NCBI GenBank assembly: GCA_016946835.1
Contig: JACVTC010000306.1
Location: forward strand, 1-51,341
DNA: 51,341 nucleotides
Source: Neocallimastix lanati (nom. inval.)
Lineage: Eukaryota; Neocallimastigomycota; Neocallimastigomycetes; Neocallimastigales; Neocallimastigaceae
Direction: 5' to 3'
Position 1 is the stretch's first letter, and every line of letters begins with the position of its first letter. This document shows positions 21,227 to 34,012 of the stretch, piece after piece. The position numbers and the translations under genes are program-made. The notes under the pieces are model-generated. The model did not search any database and was not told the DNA's origin. It saw nothing but the letters and a program-made list of their open reading frames with translations.

Positions 21227-21889
21227 TGTAACGAAACTCATATGATACGGGCTGGGGTTGAAACACTAAGATATTCAAAACAAAAAAAAAATAAATATTA
21301 ACACATAACTATAAAAATAAGTTTGGAAACAAGAAAAAAAAAAATTAAATTTTAAAATATTCTTTATTTAAATTTAAAATTAAAATTATAAAATTATTTT
21401 GTTCCTAGTATTAAAAAGAAAGAAATTTATTCTTCTTTTTATACTTTTATTTTAATACATTTATTTATTATTAATATATTCTTTATAAAAAAAACTATTA
21501 TAACTATTTTATTTTAATTTTTAACTATTATTTTAAATTATTTTTTAAAAAAAAAATAACATTTATTAAATTAAAATATAAAAAATTAATTTGGAGCTTG
21601 TATAACGAAGGGCATTCCGGGCGGTAGCTTCTTCTTGATATTGTTATTCAGAGAGAGAATTATACAGAATTGATATTTTCTGTATTTTAGATCATTTTTA
21701 TTATTGGAATTCTTCTGTATTTTAGTTAATTTTTATTTTAATAAAGATTTAATTTATTTTTAATTTTTGTTTTATTTTTAGTTTATTTCAAAGGTTTTAG
21801 AAAATATTATACAGAAACTTATAATTCTGTATTTTACATCAAATATTTATTGAAATAGGTTTTTATTATTCTTAATATAAAAATAAGAA
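21227..21889. other. LTR-like start and unassigned GC-richer patch
   Basis: TGTAACGAAACTC at 21227 resembles the start of the GY3-family LTRs. At 21597-21665 a patch with normal base composition reads on the minus strand as LNNNIKKKLPPGMPFVIQAP before a stop. It could be the end of a coding fragment, but I cannot identify it. The flanks carry repeated TACAGAA motifs. Confidence 0.3.
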
Positions 21890-23085
21890 TTAGTAATGAT
21901 TTAAATATTATATAATTTTTAATAAGAATATTTAGTAATAATTTTTATTATATTTAATATTAATAAAATATTTAATAATTATTTTTATTAGATTTGATAT
22001 TAATAAAAGATTTTAATAAGAATATTTAATAATAATTTTTATTATATTTAATATTAATAAAAGAATTTTATAAGAATATTTAATAATAATTTTTATTATA
22101 AAGGATTTTAATAAGAATATTTAATAATAATTTTTATTATATTTAATATTAATAAAAGATTTTTATTAGAATATTTAATAATTTTTATTATATTTGATAT
22201 TAATAAAAGATTTTAATAAGAATATTTAATAATAATTTTTATTATATTTAATATTAATAAAAGAATTTTATAAGAATATTTAATAATAATTTTTATTATA
22301 AAAGATTTTAATAAGAATATTTAATAATAATTTTTATTATATTTAATATTAATAAAAGATTTTTATTAGAATATTTAATAATTTTTATTATATTTGATAT
22401 TAATAAAAGATTTTAATAAGAATATTTAATAATAATTTTTATTATATTTGATATTAATAAAAGATTTTAATAAGAATATTTAATAATAATTTTTATTATA
22501 TTTAATATTAATAAAAGATTTTTATAAGAATATTTAATAATAATTTTTATTATATTTAATATTAATAAAAGAATTTTATAAGAATATTTAATAATAATTT
22601 TTATTATAAAAGATTTTAATAAGAATATTTAATAATAATTTTTATTAGATTTGATATTAATAAAAGAATTTTATAAGAATATTTAATAATTTTTATTATA
22701 AAGATTTTAATAAGAATATTTAATAATAATTTTTATTATATTTAATATTAATAAAAGATTTTTATTAGAATATTTAATAATTTTTATTATATTTGATATT
22801 AATAAAAGATTTTAATAAGAATATTTAATAATAATTTTTATTATATTTGATATTAATAAAAGATTTTAATAAGAATATTTAATAATAATTTTTATTATAT
22901 TTGATATTAATAAAAGATTTTAATAAGAATATTTAATAATAATTTTTATTATATTTAATATTAATAAAAGAAATTTATAAGGATATTTAATAATAATTTT
23001 TATTATATTTGATATTAATAAAAGATTTTAATAAGAATATTTAATAATAATTTTATTTTATTATTATTAAGAGTATTTAATAGGA
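21890..23085. repeat. Satellite of about 54 bp, roughly twenty copies
   Basis: The unit contains AAGAATATTTAATAATAATT, then TTTATTATATTTGATATTAA and TAAAAGATTTT. Some copies lack a 14-base segment, and higher-order blocks of several units recur. Confidence 0.85.
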
Positions 23086-23119
23086 AATACAAGTTATTTA
23101 GTGACACCCTGTATCACAT

Positions 23120-24087
23120 TGTAAGAATCTATAATTATTTTTAAATAAAATAATTATATTTTCTTAGTTAAGTTATAATTATAACTTTATTTAATTATAT
23201 AATATTTATTCATTTAAATATTATTAATAATTTATTAAACTCAATATTAAATAATCATTAATTTAATACAACAAATTTAATTAATTAATTATTATTTATA
23301 CATTTATAAATAATTATAGTTTATTTAATTATACATTTAATTATTAAATTTATTAGTCTTAGTTTATTTATTTAATTAAATTGTAAACAAATATATTATG
23401 TATTCTAATATGTACTTAATAATGTATTCTGTATTTTGTTTATTAATATCATTATTATGTTATTTTCCTTATTTGTAAATTTATGATTTTATGGTCGAAA
23501 TATCTTTTATTATTTTATTCTTTTATTTTCGATCAATTAAACTAGATTAGCTAATCGGTCAATTAGGGTTTTTCCCAATCACCTTTTAAAAGTAATTGGT
23601 TTTACCTAATTGATACGATGATCGATATGGATAGAATATCGATCAAAAAAATCTTATCTAGGTTTTTCTCTCTAATCTTTTCCTAGATAAGAGATTTGTT
23701 AAGATTAGAAAACATTTTTTAATTTAACCTTATTTTTCAAAAAAGTATAAATAAGGCTCTTGAATTCTCTTTGAGAAATCAAGAGTTATTATTATAACAA
23801 TTATAATATAGTAATAACATTAATAAATTTTTTATATTTCTATTTTAATAAAGTAAGTTTTAATAAAAAACAAATTTAAAAAAAAAATAAAATAAAATAA
23901 TCTTTTCTCTTTGACAATTTTGTGTTATTAGTTTATTATAATTAGTTATAATAAACTCTCTCTTATAGAAGATAAGTATATTTATCTTTTTTTTTGTTTT
24001 CTCAATTTAATAATAATTATTATTTAGTTATTATTAAGTTGTAGTTAATAATTTAATTCTAATTAATTTTATAATTAAATTATTACA
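23120..24087 (+). repeat. LTR H, plus copy, 968 bp
   Basis: Begins TGTAAGAATC and ends AATTATTACA. The 5-base sequence CACAT flanks it on both sides (23115-23119 and 24088-24092). It has a TATA box (AAAAAGTATAAATAAGG, about 23743-23759) followed by an imperfect hairpin, CTCTTGAATTC...GAAATCAAGAG. Confidence 0.85.
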
Positions 24088-24092
24088 CACAT

Positions 24093-25090
24093 TGTAATAA
24101 TTTAATTAAAAAATTATAATTAAATTATTAATCATTAATATTAGCTCTAACTGCTAATATTAAAGGTTTAGAAAAGAATCATACTTACCTATGGTTCTTT
24201 CTAATTATCGAGTTTATTATAACGAATTATAATAGACGAAACACTAAAATTGATAAGGAAAAGTTTTAATTATAAAATTTGTTTTATTAAAATAATTTGT
24301 TTTATTATTTATTAAAAATTTTAAATGTTAAAACTTATTGTTATTATTATTATATTATAATTGTTATAATAATAACTCTTGATTTCTCAAAGAGAACTCA
24401 AGAGCCTTATTTATACTTTTTGTCAAAATAAGGTTAAAATCAAAAGGGGTTCTAATCTTAACAAATCTCTTATCTAGGAAAAGACTAGAAGAAAAACCTA
24501 GATAAGTTTTTTGATCGATATTCTATCCATATCGATCATCGCGTTAATTAAGTAAAACCGATTACTTTTAAGAAGTAATTGGAAAAACCTTAATTAACCG
24601 ATTACTTAATCTAATATAATGATCGAAAATAAAAGAATAAAATAATGAAAATTATTTCGATCATAAAATTTAAAATTTAATCTATTTAGTTCTATTTTAT
24701 AGAACTTTACATAAAAAATATAAAACAATACATTAATAATAAAATACATGATTAATACAATACGAAATACATGATAGAATACAGAATACATGATAAAATA
24801 CAGAATAGTGTTTTAGTTTATGATTTAATAAGTGAGAGAAAACTAAAACTAATAAATTTAATAATTAAGTGAATAATTAAATAAATTTAATATTATTTTA
24901 AATGTATAAAAATTATTTGATTAAATAAATTTTTAATATTAAACTAAATAAAATTTTAATATATAATTAAATAAATTATTAATTATAATTAATTGTATAA
25001 ATGAAATATGAGTTAAATAAAAGTTATATTAATTATAACCTAACTAAGAAAATATAATTATTTTGTTAAAAATAATTATAGATTCTTACA
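24093..25090 (-). repeat. LTR H, minus copy, 998 bp
   Basis: An inverted copy of 23120-24087. It begins TGTAAGAATC at 25090 on the minus strand and ends AATTATTACA at 24093, separated from the plus copy by only CACAT. The right flank is GTTAC, so it has no matching duplication of its own. The unique TATA and hairpin segment is present in both copies (here 24360-24440). The open frame at 24606-24791 is incidental. Confidence 0.85.
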
Positions 25091-26150
25091 GTTACGATAC
25101 AAATAATAAATAAAAAATAAATAAAAAATTAAATAAACTATTAAGATTAATTAATAAATAAATAAGAATAAATACTAAAGTATTAAAATATATAATAAGG
25201 AAATTAAATAATGCATAAATAATTAAATTATTTAAAATAATGTATTAATTGTATTTATTTAATATTGTAATAGTAAACAATTAGATATTTTATTATAAAT
25301 AATTAAAATTATATTTATTATTATTTTATATTTTTATTATAAAATTTTTATTATACTTTATTATATTTTTATTATTATCTTATATTAAATATTATATTAA
25401 AATTATATTTTATTATATTTTATTATTATAAAATTATTATATTTTTGTTATTATATTTTTAATATATTTTATATTTCTATTTTTATTTTTACTCCAATCA
25501 AATAAATGTTTTAATGATATAAAAAGAACAAAGTAAAACAATACTTTAGTTCTTCCTCTTCTTTCAACTTTATTTTTATATTTTTCTTTTAATTTTTCGA
25601 GAATGAAATAGTAAATATTTAGTATTAGTATTAATAAATAATTAAATAAATAATTATATAAAATTAAATTGTTCTCTAGTTAAATTGATTAGTTTTGTTT
25701 TTGTGTTTTATTATTATAGTTAAAGATAAAAATAATTTTGGTTAGTTTAAATATTTAGTTGTTTTGGTAATTTAGTTTTAATTTAGAGATAAATTTTATT
25801 AAAATATTTATTTAGGTTATTTATATTAGAATAGTTAAAATAATATTTATTTTGTTAGTGAAAAATTAAATTTTTAATTATTAGAATATATTATTTTTTT
25901 TTTTTAATAATCTTCAATTCTGTACCAACTGAAGATTTCGTTACATTAAAATAGAACTTTCTAGTTTCATTTAGTTATATAATATTAACCAAAGAAACTC
26001 TAGAACTTTCTACAATAATTTAATTAATTAACTAAAAATAATTTAGATTGGGAAAGGGTGTGAGTCGAACCTAAGAAGTTCGGCTTCATTGTCATGGTGT
26101 ATTACCACCAGACTACAGCAGCAATTTTACTAACTTTAGGATTCGTTACA
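25091..26150 (-). repeat. GY3d1 3' LTR region, with a second LTR start inside
   Basis: On the minus strand TGTAACGAATCC at 26150 directly follows the purine-rich tract GGAGGAGGACCA. A tRNA-like segment lies at about 26055-26120. A second LTR-type start, TGTAACGAAATCTTCAG, at 25945 indicates a nested or duplicated LTR. The left end is not resolved; between about 25100 and 25900 there is only A/T-rich sequence. Confidence 0.55.
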
Positions 26151-26517
26151 TGGTCCTCCTCCAGGATTCGGATACCAGACGAATCTTAAAGTTAAACTAG
26201 ACTACAATGAATAAATAAAATATTTAAGTGTGAATTTCTTTTGTGCTTAATAGTATGAAATAATAATAATAATAATAATACATGATATTAATAAGTAATT
26301 ACATGAAATAACATATTTAATAACTATTTTTGTTACATGATATTAATAAAGTTTACAGTTATTATAGATTTTAAATATAAAGGATAAAATAATATAAAGG
26401 ATAAATTAGGTTTTAACAATAATAAGTTTAATATTAATAATTTAAGAATATAATTTAATCATATAATTATATAATATACTATAAAATTTAAAGTTTATTA
26501 GAGATTCATTTTCTAGT
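26151..26517 (-). other. GY3d1 3' untranslated region and polypurine tract
   Basis: The purine-rich tract at 26151-26162 is preceded by GGTATCCGAATCCTGG, which is conserved with the plus-strand copy at 39289-39317. No gene. Confidence 0.7.
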
Positions 26518-28825
26518 TTAAGTTATTTTAATTATTTTATTGAATTTTTTCAAGAGTTTGGGGCAATTAAGATTTTCCTCAGGTTCCCAAGAAGCTTCTG
26601 AAAGCGGATATCCTTTCCATTTTATCAAGTATTGGATTTTCCCATAATGAGTTCGTTTGTCTAATATTTGTTCAACTTCGTACTCTTCTTCGTTGTTAAT
26701 GATAATTGGTGGTGGTTCTTGGTTTCTTCCAAACTTATCTTCAAAGTACGGTTCAAGGTCAGAGACATGCATGATTGGATGAATCCTAAGATTTTTTGGC
26801 AAGTCAAGTTTATACGAAACAGGAGATATTTTGCTTAGGATATTAAAAGGTCCTAATTTTCTTGGTTTAAGCTTTTTGTTACCATTCTTTATAATTAGAG
26901 AACTATTGATCCAAACTTTGTCATTTTTCTTGAATTCAGGTGGTTCCATAAGATGCTTATTGGCATATTTCTCTTGTTTTTCAATTGCTATTTTAATATT
27001 TTCTTTTAATTCCTTGGTTAATTCTGTAAGGATTTTAACAAGTTCTTCTGCTCTAGGTACTTCAACATTTGTGGGGACTTCGGGAGAATGTCTGGGATTG
27101 AATCCATAATTAGCGAAGAAAGGTGAATGATTAGTGGATTCTTGAATGGTGTTATTATAGCTAAATTCTGCTAAGTAAAGGAAGTCATTCCAATTAGATC
27201 CTTTGAAATTTGTATAGCATCTTAAGTATTGTTCGATAACGGAGTTCACCCTATCCGTTAAACCATTTGTTTGGTGATGAAATGGATATATTGAGCAGTA
27301 ATATAAATTAGTGTTTGGTTTTAAATTAATTTCACAATCATATTGTCGATGAGGGGGTAGCATGTTCGCAGCGACTTCACTAAAAACATCCATAAATGAG
27401 GATAATTTAGTTGGTAAAAGATAGATAACATTTTTATTGTCTTCGTTGGGTTCCTTGTGTTGGTTCTTAGTATTATTAATTATTTCATTAGATATTTTTT
27501 CTTCTGAATTGTTAATTTCTTCAGTTTTTTGGCTGTCCGAATTATCAGAATTTTTTGGAATTTCGTTTATTAAATTGCATGAAGGAATGAAGGTTGTATA
27601 AGTATTTGGAATAACGAGACAATTATTAATACAATATTTTGAATTAAAATGAAGTGTTTTAGAAGAGAAATTTATTGTTGGATTATGAGTAGAGAGCCAT
27701 TCAGCACCAAGAAGAGCACAATAAAAAGGTAAATCGACGACATAAAACTTAGTTTTACAATTGTGATTTTTATAGCGGATCGAAATTGGCAAAGTTTCCC
27801 CGAGAATTTTCTTGGTACCACCAATTCCTCCTACTTCAGGATGAATGGTTTCGGATGAATAAGGAATGTTATTTTCATTGGCAAAGTAGACATCCATAAG
27901 ATTAAGTTGAGAACCTAAATCTAGAAGAATCTTAGTTTTGACTGATGATTTTAAAGAGAGTGAATTCAAATATAGGAAGACTCAAATTTTGTTGATCTGA
28001 GATTCTTGGTCTTTCTTTGGCCTTTGGTTCAGGATTAGTAATATGAGAAGTGCTTGAGGGTGATTTTTTCTTATTTTTGAGTGGACAATTGCCTAGAGTA
28101 TGATTTGAGGATCCACAATATAAACAGAGGTTTTCTCTTTTTCTTCTTTCTTTCTCTTCGTCGGATAGGGGTCAATAATGTTTAGAATTCGAACCTTTCT
28201 TATAAAAATTCCATCTTTTCTTATTAGAATTGTTGTTATTAAGGTTATTGTTTGATCGATTTTGATTATTTGTAAATTGCCTATGGGCTGATAGACGGCC
28301 ATCTATTCTGGAAGCTATAGTTTGCATAGCAGTAAGAGATCTTGGACCAGGGAACATTTCCAGAATTCTTGTAGCGATTTGATCATTTAAACCAACAAGA
28401 AATGCGTCCATTTTCGCTTCTTCGTTCCAAGATGACTCGTCGGCATAAGAGTTGAATTCGAGTATATAGCTTCTAATGTCGCCTAACCGTTTTTGTCTTA
28501 TAGTTCTGAGTTTCTGATTTGCAACAAATGTTGAGTCATAACTCCCATATACAGATTTCATTCTTTCAACGAAGGCTTCGTAATTTAACAAGCATGGGTC
28601 CTGATTCTCCATAAGTGATGCTGCCCAATTCATAGCATTACCATATAACCTAGAAATAACGTAGATTACTTTTGTTTCATCATTATTGAATCGATCAGGG
28701 TGAATCATGAATATTAAATTCATTTTAGCTAAGAATCCCTTAAGGTATCGTCTATCTCCGGCAAAACCATCCTTATAGGTTGCGTTGGCAAAATTGTTTT
28801 CTTCCATTTTGAATATAAGCTTCAC
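26518..28825 (-). pseudogene. GY3d1: gag-protease joined to integrase C-terminus and chromodomain, reverse transcriptase deleted
   Basis: The gag frame is 28825-28172; its likely start is the second Met at 28807, matching the related copy. It ends at a TGA. The same frame continues through a CCHC knuckle CLYCGSSNHTLGNC to a frameshift near 27965. The second frame, 27969-26518, has a protease with DLG in place of DTG (residues 17-19), which should be inactive, then the linker to [11 protein letters not shown]. At about residue 230 it jumps from SIYPF directly to [20 protein letters not shown] of the integrase core. The deletion removes reverse transcriptase, RNase H and most of integrase but keeps the frame open. 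It ends with a canonical chromodomain ([33 protein letters not shown]). Confidence 0.9.
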
Positions 28826-29660
28826 TGTTACTTTTATAGTTGATTATTGAATAAATTGGAATAAGATATATTTAAGAACGATTTTTTCAGTATAATAGAG
28901 AGGAATTGAATTATAATATACTTTTGATTAAGGAGGATTTGAATATATAAATAGTAATAATTGATCCCACTGGAATTATTTAGAATTAAATAAGGTTTGA
29001 TATTGAAATTTTAAATTTATATAATATACTAAATTAGGTATAGTAGATTTGTATATATATTATTATAGTAATTTAATAGTTATAGAGAGCTGGAAATAAT
29101 TTAGAAAAGATTATTGAGATTTAAAATTTATTGCATTAAGTTGATATAAAATTTCAGATTGATTTTGAGAGTGATTTGAGATTGGATATTTTCAGAGTTG
29201 ATTTTTTTTTTTTTGATATATCCCGTGATTAAGATTTTTTTTTTTTTTTTTTTTATAGTGATAAAGTATTATATAATTATTTTGGAAGATATAGGAGTAA
29301 TTAAATATTTATTTTTATTTGATTAATCTTTATTTCTTATTGAATTGTTATAAACCAAATCATATAGTATTGAGCCAGGAAATATATAATTTGTTAAAGC
29401 CTTGCGTGGTAAGTCTCTTTAGCTCTTTATCGATAAACGCAGATTAAGTCGATTGTTAGTACCAATTAATGGTAGAAGGAAGTAATGTAATTGTATTTTT
29501 GTTTGTATCTAACTTTTGTTAGCATGAAAAAGTACAACAAATTATCTTCCCCAGTTATCAACAGAATCTGAACGACAAAGTATTATGGTAACGATGCTCA
29601 ACTATCGTCGCTTTGGGAGCCAGGCAAGCCTTTATATATAACGTAAGAAATTTAAAATTA
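28826..29660 (-). other. GY3d1 leader
   Basis: Parts align with 36001-36542 upstream of GY3d2: both contain CCAAAGCGACAG/GATAG, GTTCAGAT.CT.TTGATA, the segment AATTTGTT, and CAATCGA followed by ATCTGCGTT. The 5' LTR that should lie beyond it is not recognisable. T runs occur at 29200-29260. Confidence 0.65.
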
Positions 29661-29816
29661 ATTATAATTAAAATAAATATTTATTCGGAGAGTAGAGTAC
29701 TATTTAATGCGAGATGTTGTTTAGAATAGTATCTGTAATTTAATTTATTTTATTTTTATTTCGCCTTATAATAAATCTTCTTGATTCGGTAGATTTCCTT
29801 GATTCCTTGAATTGGT

Positions 29817-29969
29817 AGATTTCCTTGATTTCCTTGATTTCCTTGATTTCCTTGATTTCCTTGATTTCCTTGATTTCCTTGATTTCCTTGATTTCCTTGA
29901 TTTCCTTGATTTCCTTGATTTCCTTGATTTCCTTGATTTCCTTGATTTCCTTGATTTCCTTGATTTCTT
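29817..29969. repeat. 10-bp tandem array TTCCTTGATT, about 15 copies
   Basis: Near-perfect repeats with a few degenerate copies on each side, strongly purine/pyrimidine asymmetric. It is not CRISPR-like because there are no spacers. Confidence 0.95.
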
Positions 29970-30554
29970 GAGTTGGTAGATTTCCTTGGCTAGTCCTTAG
30001 AGTAATAAATGAATGAAATAATTAGTAAATAGATAAATTGAATAAATTAATAATTTAAAAAAGAAAAAAAAAATTAATTATGAGTATCAACGAATTGATA
30101 TAAAAAATAAATAAACAAAATATAAAATAAAATAGTTAGTAAATTAAATAAATTATTAGATAAATATAGTTAATGATGGAAAATTATAATTTTTAAAAAT
30201 AATAAGTTATTTAATAATTATTTCAGAGAGAAAATTTTATAATTGAATAATTAAGGAAAATCTTGTTTATTTTGTTTTGAGCCTCTTATTAATAAAATTT
30301 TTTGCATCCTGGCCCTCGCTGGTAGAACTGAAATCTACATTCAGCTCATCGACCAAGCCGGTTGGTGAACAGCAGCATGCAAAATAATTTTTTTAATAAA
30401 ACTTAAAATATTAATAATCAATTCAGAAGCTTAATTATGAAATTATAATAATTTTGCTGTTATAATTATTTATATTTACTTATCATATATTACATATTAC
30501 ACTTATCTTTATTTTATTATTTATTTTATCAATTTAATATTTAGATTTAGGAAG
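29970..30554 (+). other. GY4 upstream region with an inverted-repeat patch
   Basis: At 30298-30386 a GC-richer patch is bracketed by TTTTTTGCAT and ATGCAAAA and contains CTGAA-ATCTACA-TTCAG, a 5-bp stem with a 7-base loop. I could not identify the 5' LTR or primer site of GY4 with confidence. Confidence 0.4.
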
Positions 30555-33500
30555 ATGGAATTCAATAGTGATATCTCAAATAATCTCACTGTAGAGGATG
30601 ATAATCCAAATAATCTCCATATTAATAATAACCCAAATAATCTCACTACAAATCACATCACCCAGAACAGCAGTGCTTCCAAACTCATTACAGCTATTAC
30701 TGATTTCATTCCTGCATTCTTTTCTCCAGGAGGAATATTAGTTAAAGAAAACGAGGGAAAAAGTAAACCAACTGTCCTCGAAACCATCATTCAAAGCGAA
30801 GATTTCTTTAAGGAACACCCAGATTCCTTTAGAAACGACGAATCAAAAAATTCATTTGTAATAAATAAGCTTGCAGGGACGGCAAGAAGATGGGGTCTCT
30901 CTTTACTTGGTACTTTAAAATCCCTAAGATTTGATGAATTCAAAGCTCTTCTTTTGGAAAATTTTGATTCGGGTAGTGAGAAAAAACAAAAGTATGTAAT
31001 TATGGACAAACTTTGGAGATTAAAACAGCTTCGTCTTGGTGAAGCTGCCGAATACACTATTGAGTTCCGAAGGTTAGCTAGACGTTTGGGATGGCCTGAC
31101 GAAGTACTAATCGATATCATTGGAAAGGGTCTCGTAGATCGGGTTCGAGAAGAATTTGATAAACTTAATAAACCCGATACCTTGTTTGAAGCTACCAATA
31201 CAATTATCGGTATTGACAAAAAATGCTATCTTGAAAGCTGCATTCGTCATAAATCCGATAATAAGAGTAAAGCTAGTAAGTCTTTCCACAGAAAAAGAAA
31301 AGAACTTACAAAAACGGAGAACCGCTTTAAGAAATCTAAATTCAGAAAAAACAAGCCAAATAAGGAAATCTTGTCAGCTAATTACACTCCTTCGGGAAGA
31401 TTAACAGTAATAACTACATTCTTCATCTCCTGTAATAATAAAAACCTTAGAGCTAACATTCTTATTGATTCTGGTTCCGGCAGAAGTTTCTTGTGCAAGA
31501 ATTTTGTTAATGCTAATAAAATCCCTACTTCTGGTCTCTCTTCTCCAATTAAGATTCAGTTGCCTAATGACAAATGCATGACCATTAAGCAAACCACTAA
31601 ACCACTTAAATTGAAGACTTTGGATCACTCTGAGAATTTTGAATTTTGCATTGGAAATATATCACTTGAAGGAGTCAATGGTATCTTGGGTAGAGATTGG
31701 CTACGAAAACACAATCCTTTCATTGACTATAAAAGGAATAAAATCTACTTTTTGGGAAAACATTGTAGATCTCATTGTCCTTCATCAAGGAAAAACAAAT
31801 TTATTATTCAAAATCCTAATATTACAGCTCCAATGCTGGATGAGGACTCTTATACTGCTAAAGAAACTTTGGATTCCATAATTCCTACTACTATTTCTGA
31901 AGATGAACTCTACGAGGATGTCTGTGCTGCAATGGATACTTCTACTGAAGGCAACAAAGAAAAATCAAGAAATGAATCGATTATTAAAAAATTTTATTCT
32001 GATCTCAAAATTGTTTTTGAAAAGAAAGAAGCTGAGAAACTTCCTCCACACAGGAAGTATGATATTTCTATCGATCTTATTGTTGGAGGACAACTCTACT
32101 ATGGCCCGATTTACTCGTTAACCGTTAAAGAATTAAAGGCTTTAAGGAAATACATTAAAGAAAACTTGAAGAAAAAATTTATAAGAAATCTAAATCTCCC
32201 GCAGGTGCTCCAATTCTTTTTGTTATGAAGCATGATGGAACTTTAAGGTTTGTCGTTGGTTACAGAAGACTCAATGCTATTACAATCCGTAATAGTTATC
32301 CTATCCCAAGAATCAGTGATTTGATTGAGTCTTTCAAAGGAGCTTCAATATTCACTCGGCTAGATCTCAGATCCGCTTACAATCTAGTCAGAGTAAAAGA
32401 AGGTAATGAATATTTAACTGCATTTAGAATTCCTCTTGGTCATTATGAATATCTCGTAATGCCATTTGGTCTTCGTAATGCCCCTTCGGTTTTCCAACGT
32501 TTTATTCAAGACGTTCTTGATGAAGTCATTGGAACTTGCGCTCAAGTTTATTTAGATGACATTATAATTTACTCAAAGAACTTAGAAGATCACGTTAAGC
32601 ATGTCAGATTAGTGCTTTCTCTTTTAATTAAGAATGGTCTTTATGCAAAATTGGAAAAGTGTGAGTTTCATGTTAAAGAAACCACTTTTCTTGGCTTCGT
32701 AGTATCTATTAATGGATTAAGAATGGATAGAAACAAGGTAAGATCGGTTTTGGAGTGGCCAATCCCTAAGAATTTAAAGGAACTTCAAAGTTTCCTGGGT
32801 TTGTGCAATTTTTACAGAAAATTTATTAAAAACTTTGCAAAAAACATGGAACCATTAAGGAAGCTACTCAAAAAAGAAAATCAGTTTATTTGGAACGATG
32901 AAGCTGATTCTGCATTTAATAAATTAAAGAGTGCCTTTGAAACTGATGAAGTCTTAATATTCCCAGACCATGATAAAGAATTCATAGTTGGAACGGATGC
33001 TAGTGACTTTGCTATTGGCTGCGTCCTTTCTCAGGTTTGGGATAAGGATAATTTACTTCATCCAGTTGCTTTCCACTTCAGGTCCCTTAATAAAGCTGAG
33101 TTAAATTACACTATTTATGACAAGGAACTCCTTGCAATTATTACTGCTTTTGATACCTGGAGGCACCATCTAGAAGGTGCCAAGTTCCCTGTGCAAGTCC
33201 TGACCGATCATAAAAATCTGTTATATTTAAAAAAGCCCCAACACTTAAATCAAAGGCAAATTCGTTGGAGCTTATTCCTTTCCAAGTTTGATTTCAGGGT
33301 AGCTTATAGACCCGGTGCTAAAGGTGGTAAACCAGATGCACTCTCAAGAAGGCCGGATTATAAAAAAGATATTCCGGTTGTTTCGCAGTCAGTTATTAGT
33401 GAAAAAGCTTTCTGTTACACAATTAGCGATAATATTAGCGGTTTAATTGAAGCCCAAAAAGCTGATAAATACTGCAATGAAATTCTTAAAAAAATCAAAC

Positions 33501-34012
33501 AACATGATAAAAAGTTAAAAAGTTCTTTGTTCAGTTACATTGAAGGTGTACTTCACTTTCAAAAACGTATTATTGTCCCATCCGCGTTAAAGGCTAGGCT
33601 ATTAAAATCGTTCCATGACGCACCAACTAGTGGGCATCAGGGGGTAGATAGGACTTTTGAAAAACTTCAAAGGTACTACTGGTGGCCCAATATGAAGAAA
33701 GACGTACAGAATTATGTTGCATCGTGTGATGTTTGTTGTCGAAGTAAAATCCGCAGGCATAAACCCTATGGTAAGTTACAACCACTTCCTATTCCTTCTA
33801 AACCCTGGGAAGTAATAGGGGTCGACTTTATTGTCTACCTGCCAACTTCGCAAAACTGTACTTGCATAATGGTAATGTCTGACCGTTTAACAAAAATGGT
33901 TCATTTAGTGCCTTGTGCCGACGTCCCTTCTGCTGATCTTACTGCCAAGCTCCTATTGTTTAATGTTTTTAAATATCATGGTTTTCCAAAAACCATCGTA
34001 TCCAATCATGGT
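30555..34012 (+). pseudogene. GY4: truncated Ty3/gypsy gag-pol
   Basis: ORF1 (30555-32228) holds an Asn-rich N-terminus, a gag core and a protease with DSG (ILIDSGSGRSF), then the beginning of reverse transcriptase. No CCHC knuckle is visible; a Lys/Arg-rich stretch occupies that place. One base appears to be missing near 32188, so the frame changes and continues as ORF2 (32225-34033). ORF2 has reverse transcriptase with YLDD (VYLDDIIIYS) and VVGYRRLN, where the family has Asp at the Gly. RNase H (VGTDASDF, LTDHKNL) and an integrase with an HHCC finger and first catalytic Asp (GVDFIVYLP) follow. The integrase stops at about 34012, where an LTR starting TGTAACG inserted. The last five residues of the frame come from that LTR. 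The rest of integrase is not seen in the window. Confidence 0.92.

Noticed and set aside
24606-24791. Open frame of 61 codons with hydrophobic product
   Set aside because: Lies inside LTR H in A/T-rich sequence and is not open in the inverted partner copy.
29817-29969. Regular short repeats that might suggest a CRISPR array
   Set aside because: The units are 10 bp, directly adjacent and without spacers. It is a simple tandem array in a eukaryotic sequence.
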